In this document: in pieces, positions 34,702-45,311 of the stretch
Numbering within the stretch: position 1 is the first letter of the stretch
How the letters are laid out: the number at the start of each line of letters is the position of its first letter
DNA from: DATFDN01 sp035685165
Lineage (GTDB): Bacteria; Pseudomonadota; Alphaproteobacteria; Acetobacterales; Acetobacteraceae
Assembly (NCBI GenBank): GCA_035685165.1
Contig: DASRBI010000004.1
Span: forward strand, 214,429 to 278,428
Direction of reading: 5' to 3'
Length of the DNA: 64,000 nucleotides
Made by a program: the position numbers and the translations under genes
The notes under the pieces: generated by a model
Databases searched by the model: none
What the model saw: the letters and a program-made list of their open reading frames with translations, nothing else
Told to the model about the DNA's origin: nothing

Positions 34702-35544
34702 TCAGTGCGAGGCCGGGGCCCCGCGGGTTTGCCGGTGCCGCGGCTCCGGCAGGTATTCTACGCCGCCGCCCTGGCGGCGCACGGGCTGCGGATAGAGGGT
34801 CATCAGCTCGAGGATTTGCTCCGGCATTTCGGTCCGTACCGGCAGCCCCATCTCGCGCGCTTCATCCGCAGAGATGGGATAGTCATGGGTCCAGGTGCCT
34901 GTCGCCAGCTTCGTCGCCACGGCTGCCGCCCTTTCCTCGTCCATCTTGTCGGAGAGGAGCCGTCGCGCCGCCGCCTCGACCTGGGCGATCGCTTTCCGAC
35001 CGACATCGGCCATGATCAACGTCTGGTCGTCGATCTCGGCAATCGGTTTCTGCTCCACGACCCTAATGAGCGAAGCGGCCGGCATCTGCCCGAGTTGCGG
35101 ATCGACCGGACCCAGCACGGAGTGGTCGCACATCACGATCTCGTCTGCGGCCAGAGCGATCAGGGTTCCCCCCGACATGGCATAATGCGGCACGAAAACC
35201 GTGACCTTGCCCTTGTGTCCCTGAATGGCGCGGGCGATCTGCATGGCGGCAAGGACCAGCCCGCCCGGCGTGTGCAGCACGATGTCGAGCGGCATCTCGG
35301 CGTCCGTCAGCTGGATCGCGCGAAGAACCTCTTCGGAATCGTTGACGTCGATGTAGCGAACCAGGGGAAAGCCCAGGAGGTTCATCGTCTCCTGCCGGTG
35401 AATCATCAGGATCACCCGGCTTCCGCGCGCCCTCTCGATCTGGGCGATCTTCCGGGTGCGCATCGCCTCGAGATATTTCCGCTGCAGCACCGGCTGCAGC
35501 GCCGAGACGATGAAGAACAGCCACAGCAGTTGCATCAAATCCAT
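34702..35544 (-). CDS. Membrane-anchored Clp-fold serine protease (SDH proteinase/SppA-like)
   Basis: 280 residues. An N-terminal helix (MQLLWLFFIVSALQPVL) anchors it, followed by a ClpP/crotonase-fold domain. Segments are LGFPLVRYIDVNDSEEVLRAI, LDIVLHTPGGLVLAAMQIA (oxyanion Gly-Gly) and FVPHYAMSGGTLIALAADEIVM, with the likely nucleophile Ser in AMSGG. HSVLGPVDPQLGQMPAASL follows. It resembles the serine dehydrogenase proteinase family of membrane-surface Ser-Lys/Ser proteases. The ATG at 35544 has AGGAGG upstream and overlaps the rhomboid gene by 10 bp. It probably degrades cytoplasmic-face or membrane-released peptides together with the neighbouring rhomboid protease; this partnership is inferred. 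Confidence 0.85.
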   Translation of the reverse strand: MDLMQLLWLFFIVSALQPVLQRKYLEAMRTRKIAQIERARGSRVILMIHRQETMNLLGFPLVRYIDVNDSEEVLRAIQLTDAEMPLDIVLHTPGGLVLAAMQIARAIQGHKGKVTVFVPHYAMSGGTLIALAADEIVMCDHSVLGPVDPQLGQMPAASLIRVVEQKPIAEIDDQTLIMADVGRKAIAQVEAAARRLLSDKMDEERAAAVATKLATGTWTHDYPISADEAREMGLPVRTEMPEQILELMTLYPQPVRRQGGGVEYLPEPRHRQTRGAPASH

Positions 35545-36284
35545 GGACGTCCTCCTCCATTTCTCCGGCCATCCGGCAGGAAGCCGTAGATCCCCTCGTC
35601 GGGGTAGTATCTGCGATAGGTGTCGGCGGGCCTGCGCAGAAGCGGCGTGGCAAGCCAGCCGGCGACGAAGCCGCCGATATGCGCCCACCAGGCAATCCCC
35701 CCGCTTGCCGTGTCACCGAGCGACACCAGTCCCGGGATGATCTGCATCGCGAACCAGATCACGGCGAAGGCCAGCGCACTGACCTCGAAGAACAGGGGGA
35801 TGAACAGGATCGGCACGATCACCACCAGCCGCGCCGCCGGGAACATCCGCGCATAACACCCGATCACCCCCGCAATGGCGCCTGACGCGCCGAGGGCGGG
35901 GACGACCGAGTCGGGATTGGCAAGGGCATGGGCAAGCCCCGCGGCCACGCCGCAGAACAGATAGAATGCTGCGAACCGCACCGGCCCGAGTCGGTCTTCC
36001 ACAGCCGGGCCGAAGATCCAGAGCGTCCACATGTTGAGGATGAGGTGAAGCCAGCCGGCATGCAGGAAGATGTTGGTCAGGAACGGCGTCCAGTCGGACG
36101 GTGCGATCAGGCGGAGCTGGCCGAAGAAGCGCGACGGCACCAATGCGAAGTCGAACAGGAACCGATCCAGCATGTGCGGTGGCAGGCTGGTCTGATAGAG
36201 GAACGCGACGACGTTCGTGCCGATGAACGCCCATACGATGAGGGGCGGATAGCGGCGCGCGACGGTGTCAGCCCACGGGAACAT
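35535..36284 (-). CDS. Rhomboid-family intramembrane serine protease
   Basis: 249 residues with six or more helices. The rhomboid core is explicit: HAGWLHLILNMWTLWIFGPAVED (helix 2 His-Asn), LGASGAIAGVIGCY (GxSG with catalytic Ser) and WWAHIGGFVAGW (catalytic His). It cleaves transmembrane helices in the inner membrane. Compared with GlpG it has an extended C-terminal tail (RRPADTYRRYYPDEGIYGFL). It overlaps the downstream Clp-fold protease gene by 10 bp. A rhomboid is not among the canonical core genes of enterobacterial or pseudomonad heat-resistance islands as I know them. Confidence 0.92.
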   Translation of the reverse strand: MFPWADTVARRYPPLIVWAFIGTNVVAFLYQTSLPPHMLDRFLFDFALVPSRFFGQLRLIAPSDWTPFLTNIFLHAGWLHLILNMWTLWIFGPAVEDRLGPVRFAAFYLFCGVAAGLAHALANPDSVVPALGASGAIAGVIGCYARMFPAARLVVIVPILFIPLFFEVSALAFAVIWFAMQIIPGLVSLGDTASGGIAWWAHIGGFVAGWLATPLLRRPADTYRRYYPDEGIYGFLPDGRRNGGGRPWI

Positions 36285-36317
36285 GCTACGCCTCCACCCG
36301 CCTGAAGCCGTCCGCCG

Positions 36318-36832
36318 TCACGTCTTCCTCCCCGCGAATGTCACACCCGTCCAGGCCGGAGGATCGGAGGCGGGGAAGGATTCGAGAGAGGCTTCGAGGA
36401 CAGGGTCGAAACCCTCCCGGTCGCTGGAAGACAGGTCGGCCGTGCCCTCATGCTCGACGGCGCGCGAGAGGCGGTGATCGTTGCTGCCGCGATCAGGGCG
36501 GAACGGGATCCGGAAGGCTTCCGGGGCATCGGCGCCCCTATGCAGCTGATGCCGCGCCTCGCCCGCCCAGTGGTTCGCCGCCTTGGCCTTTGCGGCGTCC
36601 TCGCGCACGAAATAACGCGAGTCCTGCCGCTCGCGAAGTCCGCGGCGCTGTCCCGGTCGGGGAACTTCAGCCGGATTGGGCGATAGGGGTCGTCGCTGGA
36701 CGTGTATCCCATCAGCGGCTCGACCTGCGGCGGCCGGGACGGCTCGAATTCGAGGACCCAGTATCTGGGCCGGGCGCCGATGTCCCCGCGCAACGGGTTG
36801 GACGGTAGATGATCGCTGTCGGCACGTCCCAT
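36318..36832 (-). pseudogene. NDUFS4/ETC complex I 18-kDa-like protein, frameshifted
   Basis: The upstream frame (ATG 36832) reads RPRYWVLEFEPSRPPQVEPLMGYTSSDDPYRPIRLKFPDRDSAADFA in segments, the NDUFS4-like fold. The expected continuation ERQDSRYFVRED is found in the next frame, so one base is missing near 36633 (TTCGCGAG where TTCGC-x-GAG is expected). After the shift the sequence continues sensibly (AKAANHWAGEARHQLHRG) to ESFPASDPPAWTGVTFAG at 36318. The C-terminal SFPASDPP motif occurs in small stress-locus proteins. Either a true one-base deletion or a sequencing error. Confidence 0.7.
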
Positions 36833-37083
36833 GATCGCAAGTCGGTTCCGGGAATCTTCGGCGGAAACGGCGGTTGATTATGGCCACGCACTTTCACGAT
36901 CCTTATGTGATCTGTGCTTCTCCCTATGCTGCGTATGGTCCCTGTCCCGCAGGACGATTCGGCGTCGGTGCCGAAGGGATTGAAGCCGGCCCTCAGGCAA
37001 CGCTCGAAGACCGATTCGTCCCATCGGGTGAAATCGTCCTCCTCGCCGGCAAGGCGCCCGTCATCCACCACAGGGCACCTCAC
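36712..37083 (-). CDS. Short ORF coupled to hdeD, doubtful
   Basis: 123 codons beginning with GTG at 37083 that overlaps the hdeD stop as GTGA, the same junction type as real genes nearby. The first half (DDGRLAGEEDDFTRWDESVF, then ERCLRAGFNPFGTDAES) reads like protein. The last 40 codons run antisense-like through the NDUFS4-type gene in another frame and are Arg/Ser-rich. No family recognised. It may be a truncated gene whose original end was lost. Confidence 0.3.
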   Translation of the reverse strand: MRCPVVDDGRLAGEEDDFTRWDESVFERCLRAGFNPFGTDAESSCGTGTIRSIGRSTDHIRIVKVRGHNQPPFPPKIPGTDLRSWDVPTAIIYRPTRCAGTSAPGPDTGSSNSSRPGRRRSSR

Positions 37084-37727
37084 GCCTTTGCCGACCAGGA
37101 AGCGTCAGCGAAGGGCGCACCGTCCGAACGATCCGCGTTGCGCAGCCGCAGCCCGAGGAGGATCATCATCACCCCGAAGATCGCGGCGTAGAAGCCGATC
37201 AGCCAGCCGAGCGCGAGAAAGCTTTCGAGCGGACGCGTCATCAGCATCCAGGTCACGACGACACCGAGAACGACCGAGACGATGCCGCTCAGGACCAGCC
37301 AGATCTCGCCCTCGATCTCCTTTCGCAGTCGGATCGCCGCTGCGATCTCGAGCGCACCCGAGAACACGGACCAAAAGGCAATACTGGTCCACAGGAACGT
37401 CGCGAGGACGAGCGTCGCAACGAAGGGCGAAACGACGACGACGATGCCCGTGGCGATGCCGATCAGGCCGCTGACCATGAGCCAACCCCACCGTCGGCCC
37501 TTGCGGATGTTGCGAATGGCGGAGGTCAGGCCGAACACGCCATCGGCGAAGGAAAAGGCGCCGAATACCAGCGTCAGAGCCAGGAGCGATTCCGCCGGCA
37601 TCAGGAACGCAAGCACGGCGATGATCAGCGCCAGCACGCCGCGCAGGATGAACAGCCACCAGTTGCGCGTCAGCGTGCAGAGCGCGCCTTCGGTGTCTAG
37701 GGCCGGGTTGAGCGACTTCGTGTTCAT
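37080..37727 (-). CDS. hdeD: HdeD-family acid-resistance membrane protein
   Basis: 215 residues with six hydrophobic segments. LTRNWWLFILRGVLALIIAVLAF, LTLVFGAFSFADGVFGLTSAI and WGWLMVSGLIGIATGIVVVV are typical of DUF308/HdeD proteins of the inner membrane. HdeD contributes to acid resistance at high cell density in E. coli, and an hdeD homologue is a standard tLST gene. The ATG overlaps the stop of the HPF-sigma gene (ATGA). The C-terminal tail is short and charged. Confidence 0.92.
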   Translation of the reverse strand: MNTKSLNPALDTEGALCTLTRNWWLFILRGVLALIIAVLAFLMPAESLLALTLVFGAFSFADGVFGLTSAIRNIRKGRRWGWLMVSGLIGIATGIVVVVSPFVATLVLATFLWTSIAFWSVFSGALEIAAAIRLRKEIEGEIWLVLSGIVSVVLGVVVTWMLMTRPLESFLALGWLIGFYAAIFGVMMILLGLRLRNADRSDGAPFADASWSAKA

Positions 37728-38905
37728 TCAATGTCTTCTTTGGGATGATCCGATGGAATTTTAGTCTCCAACAGGATGGCCCCTTCGCCGTGCATCGCGA
37801 CGATGATCCGCTGCCGCTCGAGGATCGGCTGAGGCAGGCGCGCCGTGCGGGCGATTTCCTGTTCCAGGTTCGCGATTTCGATGGTTTCGCCTGCGACCCC
37901 GGCCTCGATCAGTTTCGCACGAAGAAAGCCGGTCGCGGCCTGCGCGATCCGGGCGACCTCGGCCTCGTCCAAGCCGAGCGCTGTTGCTGCCTCGGCCGTC
38001 GTCTCGCCTGCGAGGTGTATCCGATCCAGAACGCGCCGCCAGAGCGACGGAAGATGGGCCATCGCGCGATGCAGCGCCCGTGCCGCTTCGTGTCGCTCGG
38101 CTTCGCTCTCGGGATCGGTCCCGTGGTCGTCGGCGATGAGATCCTCGAGCAGCAATACCTCGTCGGGCTGGTGGAACTCGGACCATTCCTGATCGGCCTC
38201 GGTCGGATCCTCTTCGGGCTTCTCGGGTTCGGCCTCGAGGGAAGCGGCACCCTCGGGCAGGGCCTGGCGGGCCGCGCGGGCCTCCTCCTCGACGGCCTCG
38301 TGGGCCAGCCGCAGCAGCCAGTCCCCGACCGAGAAGTCCGTCGGCCGCTCCTCGAACCGGTCGAGCCCCTTCAAGATCGTCGCATCGACGAGATCGCGAA
38401 GCCCCAGACGGCCCGGGGGCACCGATCCGCCGGCTTCGAGATAGGTCAGTTCGCGCCGAACGGCGTCATAGACCCGGTCCAGATGATCCTCGATCAGGTC
38501 GAAATACAGCGCCCGCCGCTCGGCCTCGGCCGCATCGCGCGCCGGAGGCAGAAGCGCGCCGATCCGGCGGCGACGAGCGGGGCGCTTCCAGTCCGGCTCA
38601 TGCTTGAGACGCGCCACATGCCGGTCGAGCCTGTGGCGCAGGTCGGCAAAGGCCTTGCGCAACGCGGGCTCGACCTCGAACCCCTCTTCCTGCGCCGCGA
38701 TCACACCCGAGGGCAGTTGCAGGCGCAGGCTGACATGGATGCGCGTCTTGCCCTTCGTCTGCGAGACGGTGGCCTCGAGCCGCACGAGATCGTCGCGAAA
38801 GCGCTTCAGGTGCGACGCGAGCTGGCGGGCCTCCTCCTCGATCACTGCAGGGGCGCGGTGCTGACCGTGATGGTCAAGGTTGCGCAATGCCTTCAGGATT
38901 TTCAT
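37724..38905 (-). CDS. Fusion of an HPF/RaiA-like ribosome-hibernation domain with sigma-70-like regions
   Basis: 393 residues. Residues about 20-108 resemble the S30AE fold of HPF/RaiA: EEEARQLASHLKRFRDDLVR, TRIHVSLRLQLPSGVIAAQE and ALRKAFADLRHRLDRHVARL. Residues about 132-212 look like sigma region 2 (LYFDLIEDHLDRVYDAVRRE, DLVDATILKGLDRF, WLLRLAHEAVEEEAR). After an acidic linker (220-272), residues 278-335 resemble a region-4 HTH (ALHRAMAHLPSLWRRVL, TTAEAATALGLDEAEVARIA). The start has no strong Shine-Dalgarno. It overlaps hdeD by 4 bp. A protein joining ribosome silencing to transcription initiation is unusual; activity of either half is unproven. Confidence 0.75.
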   Translation of the reverse strand: MKILKALRNLDHHGQHRAPAVIEEEARQLASHLKRFRDDLVRLEATVSQTKGKTRIHVSLRLQLPSGVIAAQEEGFEVEPALRKAFADLRHRLDRHVARLKHEPDWKRPARRRRIGALLPPARDAAEAERRALYFDLIEDHLDRVYDAVRRELTYLEAGGSVPPGRLGLRDLVDATILKGLDRFEERPTDFSVGDWLLRLAHEAVEEEARAARQALPEGAASLEAEPEKPEEDPTEADQEWSEFHQPDEVLLLEDLIADDHGTDPESEAERHEAARALHRAMAHLPSLWRRVLDRIHLAGETTAEAATALGLDEAEVARIAQAATGFLRAKLIEAGVAGETIEIANLEQEIARTARLPQPILERQRIIVAMHGEGAILLETKIPSDHPKEDIE

Positions 38906-38927
38906 GGGTCTCGTGCCTTTCGTGGAA

Positions 38928-38958
38928 GGCCGGGCGCGAGATTGCGTCGCGCCCGGCC
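38928..38958 (-). terminator. Strong 12-bp hairpin between clpG and the HPF-sigma gene
   Basis: Perfect arms GGCCGGGCGCGA and TCGCGCCCGGCC enclose a 7-base loop. It lies between the clpG stop (38971) and the next start (38905). No T-run follows on the minus strand, so it may set partial termination or mRNA processing and stability rather than full stop. Confidence 0.55.
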
Positions 38959-38970
38959 TGGATGGCTGGC

Positions 38971-41853
<2,883 letters not shown>

Positions 41854-41890
41854 TTGTCTTCTCCTTGATCCTTATCCAGTCAGGGTTATC

Positions 41891-41905
41891 CGCAGATCAT
41901 CTGCG
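41891..41905. promoter_or_regulatory. Perfect palindrome CGCAGATCATCTGCG between ftsH and clpG
   Basis: Seven-base arms around one base lie 38 bp upstream of the clpG ATG. A second symmetric element GTGACAGTGTCAC (41909-41921) spans the ftsH stop codon. Together they could form operators or mRNA hairpins controlling clpG within the operon. Function is inferred from symmetry only. Confidence 0.4.
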
Positions 41906-41917
41906 CCAGTGACAGTG

Positions 41918-43750
41918 TCACGCAGCGACCGCTTCCGTTCTTTTCACCTTGGACCCGATTGCCACCAGATCGGGCTCGTCCAGTGTCTCTCGTTGCAGGA
42001 GATCCTGCGCCGATCGCTCAAGAAGATCCCGATTGGTTTCAAGAAGAGTGAGGGTGCGCTTGAACACGCCATCGACGATGTCGCGCACCTTTAGGTCCAT
42101 TCGCTCGGCCGTGGCCTCGCTGTAGCGGCGGTTGAGCCAGGACGCCTGATCGCCGGCGCCGAGGAAACCCGGGCGGTCGGTCTCATAGCTGACATTGCCG
42201 AGATCGGGGTCCATGCCGTAACGCGCAACCATGGCACGGGCGATGTCGGTTGCCTTGACCAAGTCGTCGGCCGCCCCCGTCGAGAAATGATTGTAGATGA
42301 TCTTCTCCGCCGCGCGCCCGCCAAGCAGCACGGCGATCTTGTTTTCGAGCTCCTCGCGCGTCATCAGGAAGCGGTCCTCGGTCGGCCGCTGGATGGTGTA
42401 GCCGAGCGCGCCAATCCCGCGCGGTATGATCGAGACCTTATGCACCGGATCCACCCCCGGCAGAGCCATCGCCACCAGCGCGTGCCCCATTTCGTGATGC
42501 GCCACGATCTCGCGTTCGCGCGGGTTCAGAACACGGTTCTTCTTCTCGAGCCCAGCGACGATGCGTTCGACGGCATTGTTGAAGTCCTCCATCGTCACCG
42601 CATCGGCCTTGCGGCGCGTGGCAAGCAGCGCGGCTTCGTTGACCAGATTGGCGAGGTCGGCCCCGGAGAAGCCGGGGGTCAGCGCCGCCACCTTGTCGGC
42701 ATCGACATCCGGGGCGAGCTTCACCTTTTTCATGTGAACGCCAAGAATCTGGACACGTCCCTTCTTATCGGGCCGATCCACCAACACCTGCCGGTCGAAG
42801 CGGCCCGCGCGCAGAAGCGCAGGGTCGAGGATCTCGGGCCTGTTGGTGGCGGCCAGGAGCACGATGCCCACCGAAGGGTCGAAGCCGTCGAGCTCGGTCA
42901 GAAGCTGGTTCAGCGTCTGCTCGCGCTCATCATGGCCACCGGCGATCTGGCCGGAAGAGCGCGCCCTCCCAAGAGCGTCCAGTTCGTCGATGAAGATGAT
43001 CGCCGGGGCGGATTTCCGGGCCTGCTCGAACAGGTCGCGCACCCGTGCGGCACCGACGCCCACGAACATCTCGACGAACTCTGATCCCGAGATCGAAAAG
43101 AAGGTCACGCCCGCCTCACCCGCCACCGCGCGCGCGAGAAGCGTCTTGCCGGTCCCCGGCGGCCCAACGAGCAATATTCCTTTGGGGATATGTGCGCCCA
43201 GCTTTCCGTATTCGGCCGGGTTCTTGAGGAACTCCACGACCTCCTCCAGCTCGGCCTTGGCCTCGTCTACGCCGGCCACGTCAGCGAAACTGACGCCGGT
43301 TTCCTTTTCCATGTAGACTTTGGCCTTGCTGCGGCCGACTTGCATGAAGCCGCCCAACCCTTGCCGCTCGGCGAACTTTCGGAACAGGATCATCCAGACT
43401 CCGAAGAAGACGAGCGCCGGCGCCACCCAGGACAGAATGGTGCCGAACAGCGTATTCTGCGGAACCCCGGTGATCTCCACCCCCGAGCGGTCGATCCGCG
43501 CCAGGATCGCGGGATCTACGATCGTGGTGACAAACTGTCGTTTGCCGCCAATCGGCTCTTTAAACGTGCCGGTGATAGTGTCTGATCCGACCGCAACCGA
43601 GGCGATCTTGCCATCGTTTAGATAGCTCTCGAACTGGCTGTAGGTGATGGGGGCGACCGACTGCCAGCCGGCGATCAGGTTCTGGATGAAGAGGATCGCA
43701 ACGAAGGCGGCGATCCAGTACCAGATGTTGTATTCGGTTCTCTTTTCCAT
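41918..43750 (-). CDS. ftsH: FtsH-type ATP-dependent zinc metalloprotease (island copy)
   Basis: 610 residues from MEKRTEYNIWYWIAAFVAIL, an ATG that places the first membrane helix at the N-terminus. A 37-residue upstream extension has no sense and is rejected. A periplasmic domain and second helix (SWVAPALVFFGVWMILF) come next. The AAA+ module has GPPGTGKT, IIFIDELDALG and the SRH with ATNRPEILDPALLRAGRFDRQ. The protease has HHEMGHALVA (HExxH) and the third ligand Asp downstream. It degrades misfolded membrane proteins. It heads the leftward stress operon and is divergent from hsp20. An FtsH paralogue is a core tLST gene. Confidence 0.95.
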   Translation of the reverse strand: MEKRTEYNIWYWIAAFVAILFIQNLIAGWQSVAPITYSQFESYLNDGKIASVAVGSDTITGTFKEPIGGKRQFVTTIVDPAILARIDRSGVEITGVPQNTLFGTILSWVAPALVFFGVWMILFRKFAERQGLGGFMQVGRSKAKVYMEKETGVSFADVAGVDEAKAELEEVVEFLKNPAEYGKLGAHIPKGILLVGPPGTGKTLLARAVAGEAGVTFFSISGSEFVEMFVGVGAARVRDLFEQARKSAPAIIFIDELDALGRARSSGQIAGGHDEREQTLNQLLTELDGFDPSVGIVLLAATNRPEILDPALLRAGRFDRQVLVDRPDKKGRVQILGVHMKKVKLAPDVDADKVAALTPGFSGADLANLVNEAALLATRRKADAVTMEDFNNAVERIVAGLEKKNRVLNPREREIVAHHEMGHALVAMALPGVDPVHKVSIIPRGIGALGYTIQRPTEDRFLMTREELENKIAVLLGGRAAEKIIYNHFSTGAADDLVKATDIARAMVARYGMDPDLGNVSYETDRPGFLGAGDQASWLNRRYSEATAERMDLKVRDIVDGVFKRTLTLLETNRDLLERSAQDLLQRETLDEPDLVAIGSKVKRTEAVAA

Positions 43751-43874
43751 GCCGATCAGCCTCGCCTCTGCAACAGCCGCATCCGGACCGACATCCTGAC
43801 ATCCCGGCCGGCCCGGTTGCCTGGGCGGACCATGCTGCCGGTTCGGAGCGTCGATCAGCAACAGGAGGCCAGCG
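43751..43874. promoter_or_regulatory. Divergent promoter region of the stress-tolerance locus
   Basis: 124 bp separate ftsH (leftward) and hsp20 (rightward), so both promoters of the cargo must lie here or in the gene starts. No convincing sigma-70, RpoH or extracytoplasmic-sigma motif could be picked out by eye, and no CIRCE-like repeat is present. An AGGAGG precedes the hsp20 ATG. Confidence 0.5.
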
Positions 43875-44317
43875 ATGCCCTATCCGAGATATCCGCGCCG
43901 CAGCGATCCTTTTGCGCTGATGCGCTCCATGATGCGCGATCTGGACCGCGATTTCTGGCCGTCGTCCCGCGCGGCGTTCCCGGCGGTAAATGTGTGGCAA
44001 GGCTCCGAGGCCGTTGCCGTCACCGCTGCACTTGCGGGTGTCGAACCGGGCGATATCGAGATTTCGATCAAGGACAACGTCCTGACGCTGTCGGGCGAAC
44101 GCAAGGCGCCCGAGGTTCCCGACGGTGCGCGCTGGCACCGCAACGAACGCGGTTATGGCAAGTTTTCCGCGCTATCCGCCTGCCATTCGCGGCTTCGGAT
44201 GACAAGGTCGAGGCGAGGATGAGGAACGGCGTATTGCGGATCGTCATCTCCCGGCCAGAGGAAGAGAAGCCGAAGAAAATCGAGATCAAGGCAGCCTGGG
44301 AGGAGCTGGAACGATGA
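43875..44317 (+). pseudogene. Hsp20 small heat-shock protein, copy 1, frameshifted
   Basis: ATG with a strong AGGAGG. The alpha-crystallin domain begins normally (AFPAVNVWQGSEAVAVTAAL, GVEPGDIEISIKDNVLTLSGER) up to ERGYGKFS. One base is then missing near 44170 (TTTTCCGCGC where TTTTCC-x-CGCGC is expected). The remaining domain, AIRLPFAASDDKVEARMRNG and VLRIVISRPEEEKPKKIEI, continues in the next frame to the stop at 44315-44317. As read, translation ends at 44222 after 115 residues without the C-terminal anchor. It could be a real mutation or a sequencing error. Confidence 0.85.
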
Positions 44318-44712
44318 GCACCGACATCACGCAGGCCACCGCAAAGACACCGACCGACGCGCCTGAAACCACCGGCGGCGGCCGCATCTACCGCCCGCTC
44401 ACTGATATCGTCGAGACCGATCGGGGCGTCTTCATGATGCTCGAAATGCCCGGGGTCGTCCCCGATGCGGTCGAAATTACGCTCGAAAATCGCGTGCTGA
44501 CGATCCGCGGCAAGGTTGAGCCCGTGCGGCTAGGAAATCTGGGACTTGCCTATGCCGAATATGGCGAGGGCGATTTCGAACGTGCCTTCACGCTTTCAGA
44601 GGACTTCGACCCCGACAGGATCGAAGCCGAGATGCGCGGTGGCGTCCTCACTTTGACGCTGCCCCGAGCCCCTGAAGCGCAGCCGAAACGGATTGCCGTC
44701 ACGGGCGCCTAA
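44314..44712 (+). CDS. Hsp20 small heat-shock protein, copy 2 (intact)
   Basis: 132-residue ATP-independent holdase. The alpha-crystallin domain runs from about residue 28: RPLTDIVETDRGVFMMLEMP, AVEITLENRVLTIRGKVEPV and FERAFTLSEDFDPDRIEAEM, ending with GGVLTLTLPRAPEAQPKRIAV (the G-V-L-x-L/I signature). Its ATG overlaps the copy-1 stop by 4 bp, so expression is normally coupled. It is the only undamaged member of the three tandem hsp20 genes. Confidence 0.95.
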   Translation: MSTDITQATAKTPTDAPETTGGGRIYRPLTDIVETDRGVFMMLEMPGVVPDAVEITLENRVLTIRGKVEPVRLGNLGLAYAEYGEGDFERAFTLSEDFDPDRIEAEMRGGVLTLTLPRAPEAQPKRIAVTGA

Positions 44713-44732
44713 AAATCAAAGGAGACCATATC

Positions 44733-45200
44733 ATGCAGATCAAAGACCTCATTCCCTGGGCCCGCCAGGACGGCACGCCAGAAGCCAAGAGCAGCGAAGC
44801 CAACCCGATCGCGACGCTTCAGCGCGAGATGAACCAGGTGTTCGAGAGTTTCTGGAACCGGGTCGGTCATTTCGAATGGCCCTTTGGCCGTGGCGAGGCG
44901 AAATCCGACGTGGTTGAGACCGACAAGGCGATCGAAGTGTCGATCGAGTTGCCTGGCATGTAGATGAAGGACATCGAGGTGACGGTCAACGATGACATGT
45001 TGACTGTGAATGGGGAGAGGAAGGGATACTATCTCTCCGAACGCAGCTACGGCGCGATCTATCGAACAATTCCGCTCCCCGCCGGTGTGGATGCCGAAAA
45101 GGCGCAAGCATCCTTCAAGAACGGGGTTCTGACGATCAGGCTACCCCAGACCCCCGAGGCACAGGCCAAGGTCAAGCGCATCGAGGTGAAGAACGGCTGA
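44733..45200 (+). pseudogene. Hsp20 small heat-shock protein, copy 3, interrupted by an in-frame amber codon
   Basis: A 155-codon frame starting at an ATG with AAAGGAGA. The N-terminal arm (DLIPWARQDGTPEAKSSEAN) and the first half of the alpha-crystallin domain (EWPFGRGEAKSDVVETDKAI) read to IELPGM, then TAG at 44961-44963. The frame resumes at once as MKDIEVTVNDDMLTVNGERK and GVLTIRLPQTPEAQAKVKRI. One base substitution (GAG to TAG) explains the stop. The domain also seems to lack several charged residues after NGERK. The ATG right after the stop could allow a C-terminal 78-residue product by reinitiation. Confidence 0.88.
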
Positions 45201-45269
45201 TTTGCCACGTTGAGTGTCGCCGGTTTGCGGCGTCCCCTCCACTCCGTGTGATACCGCGCCGTCTGGCGA

Positions 45270-45296
45270 GCCCCGGGGAGCTTGTCTCCCTGGGGC
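45270..45296 (+). terminator. Terminator-like hairpin between hsp20 copy 3 and psiE
   Basis: An 11-bp stem (GCCCCGGGGAG with CTCCCTGGGGC, one G-T pair) closes a 5-base loop. It is followed by GGCTTTC, a weak T-run. It sits 70 bp after the hsp20 stop and 16 bp before the psiE ATG, so it may attenuate psiE. Confidence 0.5.
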
Positions 45297-45311
45297 GGCT
45301 TTCGAGGGAGA

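Noticed and set aside
43751..43874. RpoH-type heat-shock promoter between ftsH and hsp20
   Set aside because: No pair of -35 and -10 elements with acceptable spacing could be found by eye.
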